From Chlamydiia bacterium (GTDB lineage Bacteria; Chlamydiota; Chlamydiia; Chlamydiales; Simkaniaceae), in assembly GCA_022601645.1 (NCBI GenBank), contig JAJACH010000001.1, positions 620,001-684,000 on the forward strand: 64,000 nucleotides of DNA, read 5' to 3'. Shown here piece after piece: positions 44,391-54,200 of this stretch (position 1 is the first letter of the stretch; the number at the start of each line of letters is the position of its first letter). A program made the translations under genes and the position numbers. The notes beneath the pieces are model-generated. The model did not search any database. It was not told the origin of the DNA and saw only the letters and a list, made by a program, of their open reading frames with translations.

Positions 44391-44419
44391 TTGTATTATT
44401 TTTTGCAAGGACGTATGAT
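44391..44419 (+). promoter_or_regulatory. Candidate leuS promoter, leaderless
   Basis: TTGTAT (44391-44396), 17 bp, TATGAT (44414-44419), 8 bp, ATG 44428. The -35 hexamer is the same as at pepN. No Shine-Dalgarno next to the ATG (an AAGGA at 44407-44411 lies upstream of the -10 box). Confidence 0.5.
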
Positions 44420-44427
44420 CCCTGCCT

Positions 44428-46782
44428 ATGTATCAGCATAAAGAAATCGAAAAGAAATGGCAAAACTTTTGGGATAAAAGAAAGCTCTTTGCAGCATCAG
44501 AAGACCAGAGTAAACCGAAATATTATATACTAGATATGTTTCCCTATCCTTCTGGGGCAGGGCTTCACGTGGGGCATGTGACAGGTTATACTGCAACTGA
44601 CATCCTCGCGCGCTACAAGCGAATGAAAGGCTTTAACGTTCTCCATCCGATGGGATGGGATAGCTTTGGTCTTCCCGCTGAGCAATACGCTGTTCGTACA
44701 GGGACTCACCCACAAATTACGACTGAAAAGAATATTAATACTTACCGTGAGCAGCTCAAATCTCTTGGCTTTAGCTACGATTGGGACCGCGAATTTGCAA
44801 CTAGCGATGCTTCCTACTACAAGTGGACTCAGTGGGTTTTCACTGAACTTTTCAAAAAAGGGCTTGCGTACGAAGCGGAAATCAACGTCAACTACTGCCC
44901 TCATCTTGGAACAGTTTTGGCGAATGAAGAAGTGGAAGATGGTAAGTCGAAAGAAGGGGGCTACCCCATTGAAAGACGGCCTCTTAAACAGTGGGTATTA
45001 AAAATTACCGAATATGCCGAGAGGCTCCTCAATGACTTAGATGACCTCGACTGGCCAGACCACCTCAAGACGATTCAGCGCAATTGGATTGGTCGCTCCG
45101 AGGGTGCTTCAATGACCTTTGGTGAAATTGAAGTTTTCACCACAAAACCCGCGACCTATGAGAGTGCTACCTTTGTTGTGCTAGCACCAGAACATCCGCT
45201 TGTAGATAAACTTGCAACCGATAAAGAAACAGTTGCTAAATACAGAAAAGAGGTAGAATGCAAATCTGACTTAGAACGAACAGATCTTGCTAAAAACAAG
45301 ACAGGTGTTCCAATTGGCGCTACTGTAAAGCACCCGAAAACAGGCATGGAACTTCCTATTTGGATTGCAGATTACGTCCTTGTTAACTACGGTACGGGTG
45401 CCGTAATGGCTGTGCCTGAAGACGATGAGCGTGACATGGAGTTCGCTGAGAAATACAACTTGCCCATTATCCCACTTACCGGTTCAACCGCAGATGAAAT
45501 GTGTGATTGGATTGAAGAAAATAACGTGGGTAAACGCACCGTTACCTATAAATTGCGCGACTGGCTCTTCTCCCGCCAGCGTTACTGGGGTGAGCCGTTC
45601 CCTATCCTCCATTTTGAAGATGGCACAATGCGTCCGTTAGAACTCGATGAGCTTCCCCTGGAACCACCTCAGCTTACCGACTACAAACCGCCGGGCGATG
45701 GTCAAAGTGCCTTAGCAAAAGTGAAAGAATGGGTGGAAATCACCGATGCAAAAACAGGAAAGAAAGCACTACGTGAAACCAACACGATGCCCCAGTGGGC
45801 AGGGTCTTGCTGGTACTACCTCCGTTTTATCGATCCGCACAACAAAGAAGCTGCTTGGAATAAAGACTTAGAGAAATACTGGCTCCCTGTCGATATGTAT
45901 GTCGGCGGTGTTGAACACGCCGTGTTGCACCTTCTTTACGCGAGATTTTGGCATAAGGTCCTCTATGATCTCGGGCACGTTGTCTCAAAAGAGCCCTTTC
46001 AAACTCTCAGAAACCAGGGCCTTGTTACAGCAAAATCCTACAAGCTTCCAGGTGGTGGCTATATTGACCCACAAGAAGCTAAAGGACGAGATGACCTTAA
46101 AGTTCAAGTTGAGAAGATGTCAAAATCCAAGCTCAACGGCGTCAGGCCTGACGAGCTCATTGAAGAAGTAGGTGCCGATAGCATCCGCCTCTATGAAATG
46201 TTCATGGGACCGTTCGATAAAGAAAAACTCTGGAATTCTGAGGCTGTCAGCGGTTGCCGCCGCATGCTTAAGCGCTTTTACGACATGGTCTTTTCCGATA
46301 AAGTCACCGACGCTTCATCTCCTGAAGCCCTCAAACTAGGTCACCGTCTTGTCCATGGCGTCGGCCAAGATATCGAGAATATGCAATTTAATACGGCTAT
46401 TGCCAAGTTGATGGAATTCTTAAATGCCTTTGTGCCGATGGAGAGCTACCCGAAAGAGGTTCTTAAGATGGCCACCCTTGCCTTAGCCCCTCTTGCACCT
46501 CACTTAGCCGAGGAATGCTTTGAGCACCTTGGACACACAGAAAGTCTTATGTACGAGCCTTTCCCTGTGGCCGACCCAAAGTACCTCGTTGACGATGTGG
46601 CGACCTATATCGTCCAGGTGAATGGGAAAATGCGTGGTAAATTCGAAATGCCAAAGGATAAATCACAAGATGAACTCCTTGAAATCATTAAACAAGACGA
46701 GCGTGTTGCAAAATACCTGACAGGAGAGATCAAAAAGGTGATTTATGTGCCGAATAAGCTCCTAAATCTCGTGGTGAAATGA
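44428..46782 (+). CDS. leuS: Leucyl-tRNA synthetase
   Basis: 784 residues. HIGH-type motif HVGH at 47-50, KMSKS at 563-567, WAGSCWYYLRFIDPHN and SRQRYWGEPFPI are classic. It charges tRNA-Leu. The inserted CP1 editing domain (~220-370) is short and altered: the Thr-rich motif reads TTKPAT (238-243) rather than TTRPDT, the HDxRD motif reads DDERD (332-336), and the stretch after NLPI up to YKLRDW is only about 25 residues where about 60-70 are usual. Hydrolytic proofreading may be weakened. Overlaps waaA by 4 bp. Confidence 0.94.
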   Translation: MYQHKEIEKKWQNFWDKRKLFAASEDQSKPKYYILDMFPYPSGAGLHVGHVTGYTATDILARYKRMKGFNVLHPMGWDSFGLPAEQYAVRTGTHPQITTEKNINTYREQLKSLGFSYDWDREFATSDASYYKWTQWVFTELFKKGLAYEAEINVNYCPHLGTVLANEEVEDGKSKEGGYPIERRPLKQWVLKITEYAERLLNDLDDLDWPDHLKTIQRNWIGRSEGASMTFGEIEVFTTKPATYESATFVVLAPEHPLVDKLATDKETVAKYRKEVECKSDLERTDLAKNKTGVPIGATVKHPKTGMELPIWIADYVLVNYGTGAVMAVPEDDERDMEFAEKYNLPIIPLTGSTADEMCDWIEENNVGKRTVTYKLRDWLFSRQRYWGEPFPILHFEDGTMRPLELDELPLEPPQLTDYKPPGDGQSALAKVKEWVEITDAKTGKKALRETNTMPQWAGSCWYYLRFIDPHNKEAAWNKDLEKYWLPVDMYVGGVEHAVLHLLYARFWHKVLYDLGHVVSKEPFQTLRNQGLVTAKSYKLPGGGYIDPQEAKGRDDLKVQVEKMSKSKLNGVRPDELIEEVGADSIRLYEMFMGPFDKEKLWNSEAVSGCRRMLKRFYDMVFSDKVTDASSPEALKLGHRLVHGVGQDIENMQFNTAIAKLMEFLNAFVPMESYPKEVLKMATLALAPLAPHLAEECFEHLGHTESLMYEPFPVADPKYLVDDVATYIVQVNGKMRGKFEMPKDKSQDELLEIIKQDERVAKYLTGEIKKVIYVPNKLLNLVVK

Positions 46783-47909
46783 TCTACGATTTAGGACTAT
46801 CCCTTGTCTTACTCGGTATGCTATTTAAAAAACGGAAGCTCCCTCCAAATCTTTTGGGGAAAGAGCTTCCGCCCCTTGACCATACAAGGCCCGTTATCTG
46901 GATTCATGCCGTTTCAGTCGGGGAGACAAAAGCGGCCTCGACCCTGATCCCTCACATCAAAGCCAGCCACCCGAGTGCCCAGATCCTTATCACAAACATC
47001 ACCGAAACAGGACACAAAACGGCGCAAAAAGAAATTCCCGAAGCACATCACCTCTTTATGCCTCTTGATCTTTCTTGGGTGATGAAAAGCTTTATTAAAA
47101 AGATGCGACCTAACCTCCTGATTGTCATGGAAGGGGACTATTGGCTCAATATGCTTAAAGAAGTCAAACGCCAGGGGGGACACATCGCTGTAGTCAACGG
47201 AAAGGTCTCGACCCGCTCAACAAAGCGCTATCGCTATTTCAAGCGCCTCTTTAAGCCGATCGATCTCTTTTGCGTCCAAAACACCCTCTATCAAGAGCGT
47301 TATCAGACGCTAAACATTCCTCATGATAAAATCGCGGTGACAGGAAACGTCAAATTCGACATTCCCAAAGCAACAATACGTGACCTTGGGCTTAAAGGGG
47401 AATATATCACTCTTGCCTCGACGCATGAGGGAGAGGAAAAAGCCCTAATTGATACCATTTTACCTAGTCTCCCAAAACACATTAAAATCCTCGTGGCACC
47501 TCGCCATCCTGAACGTTTCGATAAAGTGCGAGAGCTTCTAAAAGATTACGATCCCGACCGAGTGATCCTCATTGACCGCATGGGGCTACTTGGGACCCTT
47601 TATAGTATCTCTAAAGCTGCCATCGTTGGGGGAAGCTTCAACTCAAATATTGGAGGGCATGACGTATTTGAACCAATCAACTACGGAACACCTGTTATCT
47701 TTGGACCTCACATGCATAAACAACTCGAATTAAGAGCACTTACAATGGGTGCTGGTATTGGTTTTGAAGCAACCTACGAGTCACTTTCTGAAATTCTTTT
47801 AAGCATCCTTAATCGGTCTTTTTCAGGTGAGGAAATGGCTTTGAAAAAACGCGTGCAAGGGACGTCTAAAATGGCCTGGGAAAATATCCTCTTGCGGTTA
47901 AATCCCTAA
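46779..47909 (+). CDS. waaA: 3-deoxy-D-manno-octulosonic acid (Kdo) transferase
   Basis: 376 residues, GT30 family, GT-B fold with an N-terminal hydrophobic anchor. IWIHAVSVGETKAA, the acidic VMEGDYW site (usual E is retained), TGNVKFD, APRHPERFDKV and GGSFNSNIGGHDVFEPI are diagnostic. It adds Kdo residues to lipid A; chlamydial WaaA (GseA) is multifunctional and adds several Kdo units. Adjacent to leuS as I recall for Chlamydia (CT208/CT209). Overlaps leuS stop (ATGA). Confidence 0.93.
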   Translation: MIYDLGLSLVLLGMLFKKRKLPPNLLGKELPPLDHTRPVIWIHAVSVGETKAASTLIPHIKASHPSAQILITNITETGHKTAQKEIPEAHHLFMPLDLSWVMKSFIKKMRPNLLIVMEGDYWLNMLKEVKRQGGHIAVVNGKVSTRSTKRYRYFKRLFKPIDLFCVQNTLYQERYQTLNIPHDKIAVTGNVKFDIPKATIRDLGLKGEYITLASTHEGEEKALIDTILPSLPKHIKILVAPRHPERFDKVRELLKDYDPDRVILIDRMGLLGTLYSISKAAIVGGSFNSNIGGHDVFEPINYGTPVIFGPHMHKQLELRALTMGAGIGFEATYESLSEILLSILNRSFSGEEMALKKRVQGTSKMAWENILLRLNP

Positions 47910-47935
47910 AATTATACACTTTCGGGTGAAAATGT

Positions 47936-48008
47936 CGCGGGGTGGAGCAGTGGTTAGCTCGTCGGGCTCATAACCCGAAGGTCATAGGTTCGAGTCCTAT
48001 CCCCGCTA
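47936..48008 (+). tRNA. Initiator tRNA-Met (CAU)
   Basis: 73 nt. Anticodon arm TCGGG-CTCATAA-CCCGA gives CAT with three consecutive G:C pairs, the initiator hallmark. Acceptor CGCGGGG pairs with CCCCGC and leaves position 1 C opposite T72, also an unpaired end as expected of initiators (usually C-A). No encoded CCA. Confidence 0.9.
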
Positions 48009-48024
48009 TTTTTCATATATCCCG

Positions 48025-48097
48025 GGCGGCATAGCTCAGTTGGTAGAGCATCGGAATCATAATCCGCAGGTCGTTGGTTCGAGTCCGACTGCCGCTA
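48025..48097 (+). tRNA. tRNA-Met (CAU), probably elongator
   Basis: 73 nt, 16 bp after the initiator gene. Acceptor GGCGGCA/TGCCGCT, anticodon loop ATCATAA gives CAT, T-arm GTTGGTTCGAGTCCGAC. The anticodon stem lacks the three G:C pairs, so not an initiator; an Ile2 (lysidine) tRNA cannot be fully excluded. Confidence 0.88.
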
Positions 48098-48150
48098 TTC
48101 CAATCCTGCATTACTTTCATATTTGTTCTCCATAGCACGATCTTTTATCT

Positions 48151-48179
48151 TTGTTATTAAATAATCTTTCGTTTAATAA
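48151..48179 (+). promoter_or_regulatory. Possible promoter of the giant gene
   Basis: TTGTTA (48151-48156), 17 bp, TAATAA (48174-48179) in AT-rich sequence about 40 bp ahead of ATG 48219. The -10 match is weak. Confidence 0.25.
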
Positions 48180-48218
48180 TTAAATTAGAAGTAGGTTTGT
48201 ACCCAACGGGGGGGGAAT

Positions 48219-51200
48219 ATGTCTGTTCAAGGAATGGGATCAGGGGGAATTGGCGATCATATCGATCCAGCTGATATAGGGCTTTCGAAAGAAACCCTTT
48301 TTGCCAATAGTGGAACTCAAGCCAAGCAAGAAAAAGAAAAGCTCATGGAAACAATCCTTGAGAATATCGAGGAGTGCGAGCCTTCTAAAGGTACAATGGA
48401 AGGGCTTGCAAAAGAGCACCAGACTCTTTTGTCACAGGCTGAGGGAGACGTCAAAAGCGCTATGATGAACGATCCCTTAATCCAAGATGAAATGCGAAGT
48501 GGGCATGTTTCTGAAGGTGACCTTGACGAGCACGTTCAATCGTGGAGCTTAGAGCAAAAAACCAAATTTGTTGATACCATTACTGCCAAATTCGATCCTC
48601 AGAAAAATGCAGCATCCCCTATGCATCTAGCCACAACTACAGCGAAAACAGCTTCCAAAAAAAAGGCCCCCGCATCACCTCCCAAAAAACCAGCTCCTAA
48701 AGGCAAAGCCCCTCCACCTGTTGCTCAAAAGCTTCCGGATGGAAGCCAAACCCCACATGGATCTAATACTGGTGGATCTACACCTTCTTCAGGTGACTCG
48801 AAGCCATCAGGAAAAGGTGAAGCTAAGCCTAAAAAGAAAGTAAGCTCGAGCTGGGAAGAATTCACAAAACTCGGTGTTGTATCTAAGAGCGCAGCAGCTG
48901 GGTCTATGGGTGAATTACTCTCTATTTTACGAAGTGGAAACCCTGATGCCGTCGAAATGGCCTACTCCTATTGTCAAAATGATATGGGGGGTATTACTGG
49001 TGGTTCTAGTAAAACAGCTGCCACACAAAAAACAGCACCTAAAAAGGCAACTCCACCTCCGCCAAGTTCAACGACAACAACACCTGCTAAGACTCAGCCA
49101 GGTTCTATGATGAGCGAAACCCAAGAGGTTAAAGCTCTTGAGCAAAGTACAACCGCTTTGCCATCTGGCGCACCAGCATCTATTTTTGGATCTGCGACTC
49201 CTCCAGCGGACTATAAAGGCCCTACAACATTTTCAGGAACAATCTCTAACATGCTCCAGCAAGCTGCCACGGCTTTCAAAGCGTGTGTAAGTGCGTACAA
49301 TGCTGTGAGCCCTCCAACAGAGGCTGCTTACACAGCGCTTCAAGCACAACACACAGCAATTTATGGAGTTAAGTCAACGCCCGCTTACGGCAAGGCTGCA
49401 GCTACACCGGCTAGTGCAGGATCTCTTATCAAAGCAGTTTCAGCAACTATTGGCGACAAAACGGCGTCACTTGGTGCAGGTCCTAAACGGACAGATACCT
49501 CAGATCTTGGTCAGTACCTATCACATATATCACAAGATAGTTCTGCTGCGGCTGGTTCAGATCCTTTAACTGACACCCACTATATCGGTCATTTGATGGA
49601 CTTAGTTGGGCAAGCTCAAGCTGACGCTAGTATTTCATCAGATAATGTAAATATGCCGCAAGACCAAGCTCTTCTACAAGCTAACAATATGATAAAGGAT
49701 GGCTCTGGTAAAGCCCCTCCTTGCACGGGATCAACGCCTGTTCACACGACCAATTACAAAGATAATTCTTATACGATGCCAGTGAAAAATGGCGATGTTT
49801 ACCTGGTTTCTGCCTATATTAAAGGAAAATCTCCTCCTGATGGGAAACCTGGTAGTTATACCTACCCAGGAGCTGTAACAGTAAATGGAGCGACAAAGTC
49901 GACAGATGCCTATTCAGTTCCTAAAGCAAAGAGTGAGCTAGATTTAGGACAGCAAACGAATGCAATAACATCTCCTGGTTGGCATAGAGAGTATTTTTGG
50001 GTTAAAGCAAATGCACCAGATGGGCAGATGACAGTCGCTTTAGGAGGTGAGAAAGGCGATACACCCGCTGATGATACACAAATGAAGGGCGTAAGTGTTG
50101 TTGATTTAACGACATTAAGCGCTACATATGGGGGACCAATCGATCCCTACTCTTCTGATGACGCTGCAAAAAACGCCATGAATTTAGCACAAAAAATGAT
50201 CCCACCAACACTTACAACAAAGGATCTTGCTGTCGGAAATCTCCCTCAAGCAAAAGGACAAACCTTTGGAGGTGGCCCAGGAGATAGAACGAATTTAATG
50301 GATGCGAATATCTCAGCGCATACAAACATACCAAATGGTGTGCCTGGGACTCCAGCTCATATGTCTAATGGAAGCACCTATCCTTACTACTCCTACGATA
50401 CTAATACGGCCACTGTTGATAGAGGTATTGACAACATGAACACGATGAATGTAGACGCAGGAGCTTCGTACACAACAAATGCCATGACTCCCGTCGAAAT
50501 TCCACCAAAAGGCAGTACTATCTCATACAGCTATACCATCAGTGTTGCCGTGCCACCGGGAGGGACTTTTGAAGGGAGCATCACTGTTGCAGGGCAAGAT
50601 AAGTACGCCAACCAACAAATGAAGATGCCCAAAGTAGCTTTTGGGGATAAGTCGGTCAATAACACAAACTCGGTTCAGACTCATGATGTAACCGTAAAAA
50701 TTCCAGAGAGTTTCTTTGCAAATGATCAGTTATCTGCAGGGAGTTCATGGAGCCCTAGCTTTACAATGACAAGTGGGTCGTCGCCACTTACAATGTACAA
50801 TCCAAGACTTGTCGACACATCAAGTGATAAAAGTGCGACCCCATCTGGCGTATACTCGTGGCTTAATAAACAAAATCCTTATCTCAATACATTCCCTAAA
50901 TCAACTGATCCTAGTGCCACACAAAATGGTTCTGAGATCACAAAATCCGGAGAATGGGGCGTTGCACAAACCGGGAATGGAATGTACGGACCAAGTCCTA
51001 ATTCCATGCAATATACTCAAGCAACACCAAACGGTGTTACAGTCAACAGCACTAACTCAAATGGTAAATGGGCTAATGGGGGGATTGAATCCTCAAAAAT
51101 GTTAACTGGACATGACAATTTTAACATTAGTATGACGTTTTCCGCAAAGTCAACTCCTGGTTATTACCCAACAATGGCTCTTTGGACCTACGGAGAATCT

Positions 51201-54200
51201 GATCCAAATCCGGATAGCCCCGCCTACCATCGAGCAGGACCTGGGGCTAAAGAAGTCACTGAATTCGATGAGGAGATGGGTACAAATAAAACGTATGCTC
51301 CTGACAGTCCTGTGACGAATGATAATGAATTGTATGCTCGAGATGGTAACTATGTTGGAGCGCAGTACGGTGGGTCAAGTGAAATTACGAATAGACCATC
51401 AGCTGATGGAGCCTCTACTTGGGGCCAACCACAATCATCATTTTGGAACAAGTCCACTGAATATACACTTTCAATGACAGGTACTTACAACTCTGAGGGA
51501 GACCTGATCATGACGCGTAAGTTGTATCCTGTTGGATCAAGTCCAGACTCGCCAGGTGCAATTTGGAGCCAAGCTAACGTGGGTAAGGGACCTTTTAATG
51601 CACAGAACGTTAAAATCGTTCTAGAAAATCCAGGCTGGAATTCATCCGCACATACAAATGGACGAGCATCACTTAATATCACCTCGCTAACCGTTTCTCA
51701 AGAGCCACCAACTAATTTAAAAGCGGGTGTTACAATTCCAACCACACCTCAAGATAATACAGACTACGCATGGTTCACTCCATCCGGTGGCGGTGGAACT
51801 GCAGCCTACATTCCCTTCCCAACGAATCAATACCCTTGGACAGATATTCCTCCGACAAACATAGCTCAAGCAGAGCAATCTGTTGCAGCTTGGATCAATA
51901 GTAATGCATCAAAAACGCCATCAGCCCTCCAAGAAGCCCTTCAAACCGAAATTACAAATATTGAAAAGCTAAAATCAGCAAGTGGATCAGCGGTTGCAAC
52001 AGAAAAACTCCAAGAAGCAGTCTTAAAATCATGGGCTACAGGTGTTGTTGCAGGTGAGGTTCCAAAGGTGACCTGGCCTCCAACAAGTGGCACCCCTCCA
52101 GTAACTGACACTCACGCTGAAACGGTATTTAAATCAATTTCAATGCTATCTGATAAAGGTCTTGGAACACAAAATCTACCTATCGAAGATATAGAGACAC
52201 TTTGCACGGCTCTTGAAGCATCTTTTACGGGTGCTGATGATTTAGCGGTAATTAAAGACATAGGAACCTTAGCAAAAGCTGCAACTGGCACAACTGCGGC
52301 TGCTAAATTCTTTAGTTTTGTTTCAAGTGTAAATACGGAAATAAAGGACAAAGGAAGTAATCTTGGTAAAGATTTCCCAAAAGCTGGTAGCGCTGTATCA
52401 TCGATTGTTACATCCTTGACTAACGGCATGGTTCCAGCAGCGACCGCAAATCCTGAACCTCCAATTCCAGCAACACAAACAACCACCTTAGCACAGTTTA
52501 ATACAGAATTAGGAGTGTGGAATTCACAATATAAGGGTCAACCAGGTTGGCCAACAGGTCTATATAAAGCTGCACAAGCTGAGTATTCAAAGCTTAATAC
52601 GCAAGGTGTGACAAATGTCATCCCGCAGCTCCAATACTGGGCTCTCATGGAAGAGCAAGGGCCAGATCAGAGCAATTGGAAATATCCAATGGCACCGAAC
52701 TTCTTTAAATTAATTACGAATACAACGCTTGTACCACTTGATCCACTGGCTGCCACGCCTCATAATGATCTACAATCTATGATGACGAATCTCATCAGTA
52801 CTGTACCTTCATCAGGGCCGGATTTCAATTTTCTACATGCCATGCAATCACTTATAACAGCTAATCCGAGCGCAAACTCCACTCAACTGGCGCAGCTAAT
52901 GAAAACGCAGTGGGATGCAACCAAACCTGCCGCAGGAGAAGACTTTAAAGGGATGTGGAGTGCAACAAGTACAGCGACAAAAGCGATTGTCACCTCGATT
53001 ACTGCAGGTGTAATTCCGCCTACATCAACACCTCCGCCGCCAAGTGGATGGCCTCCAACGTCTGGAACGGCATCTACAAGCATGAGTCAAGTGGAGACTT
53101 ATCTCAAAAAATGGTCAGAGCAAGTGCCGGCACCCTCGGGTGGTCTATACGCTCTTTTACAGGCAGAATATACGAAATTAACTGGGCCATCTAGTACAGT
53201 CACAGACCCAAATGCTCAATTTCAAGCCATGCAATACTATGTGTCAGCTGTTGAAAATGGTGCAATTGAAGGGACAACATGGAAGGCTGCAACAACGCAG
53301 AACCAAAACTTCTTCTCCTGGATCGGTGGTGATCCGACAGATTGGGCTCCACCTAACGAGAGTAAGTCTGCAGATTACCTAAAACCTTTGATCGCAAATC
53401 TTGCAGGAGAACTCACCGGTGCTACTAATCAAAATGACTTGAATCTTTTGACTCAAATGCAAGCGCTTGCCAATGATAACCTGGGGAAAACGCCAACAGA
53501 GTTTCAGCAAGCCGTTCTTGCTGCGTACAATAACAACACTAGTAATTTCGAAACATTATTTAAGGCTGCAGATCCATTTCTCCAGAAAATTATTACTGCA
53601 ATGACAGATGGCGTTGTTCCTGGTAGTGGACCGACTCCATTTAATCCGCATGCTCCAACATCGGTTGACGATGCAGTGAGCCAGATAAAACAATGGGCAG
53701 CGCTTAACCCAAATAATAAAGCGCTACAGTCTTTAGCATCAAAAATTGAAGGCCAACAAGCTGACCTGGATAAGATCACTCCAGCAGCATTAGCACTCAA
53801 CATGCTTGAACTCTATGCGAGTAAAATCCTAGAAATACCTGGTAACCTTAATTGGAAAGGGTTAACTCCTGCTCTGCAACAACAATTTAAGATTATGACA
53901 GGAACTGTCAATGAGTATACACCGTCGCCCCAAACGATGGGTGCGAGCGGAACACTTGTCACACAAGTGATTCCCTATTTACAGGATGTCTTCTCTGGAG
54001 ATGCAAATGAAGTGTCCCTTTTAAAAGATATATCAACCATCGCAAGCACGTCAACCAGTGCGACAGATTTTGAGACGAAACTTGCTGCTGCATGGACGAC
54101 GGGAGGGCCACCTTCAATGTCTGATCTATGGGATCAGATAAAATCGGATGGAGATTCTGAGCCAATTGGAAGCTTAATTCAAGGGCTTACGGGAGCTCAA

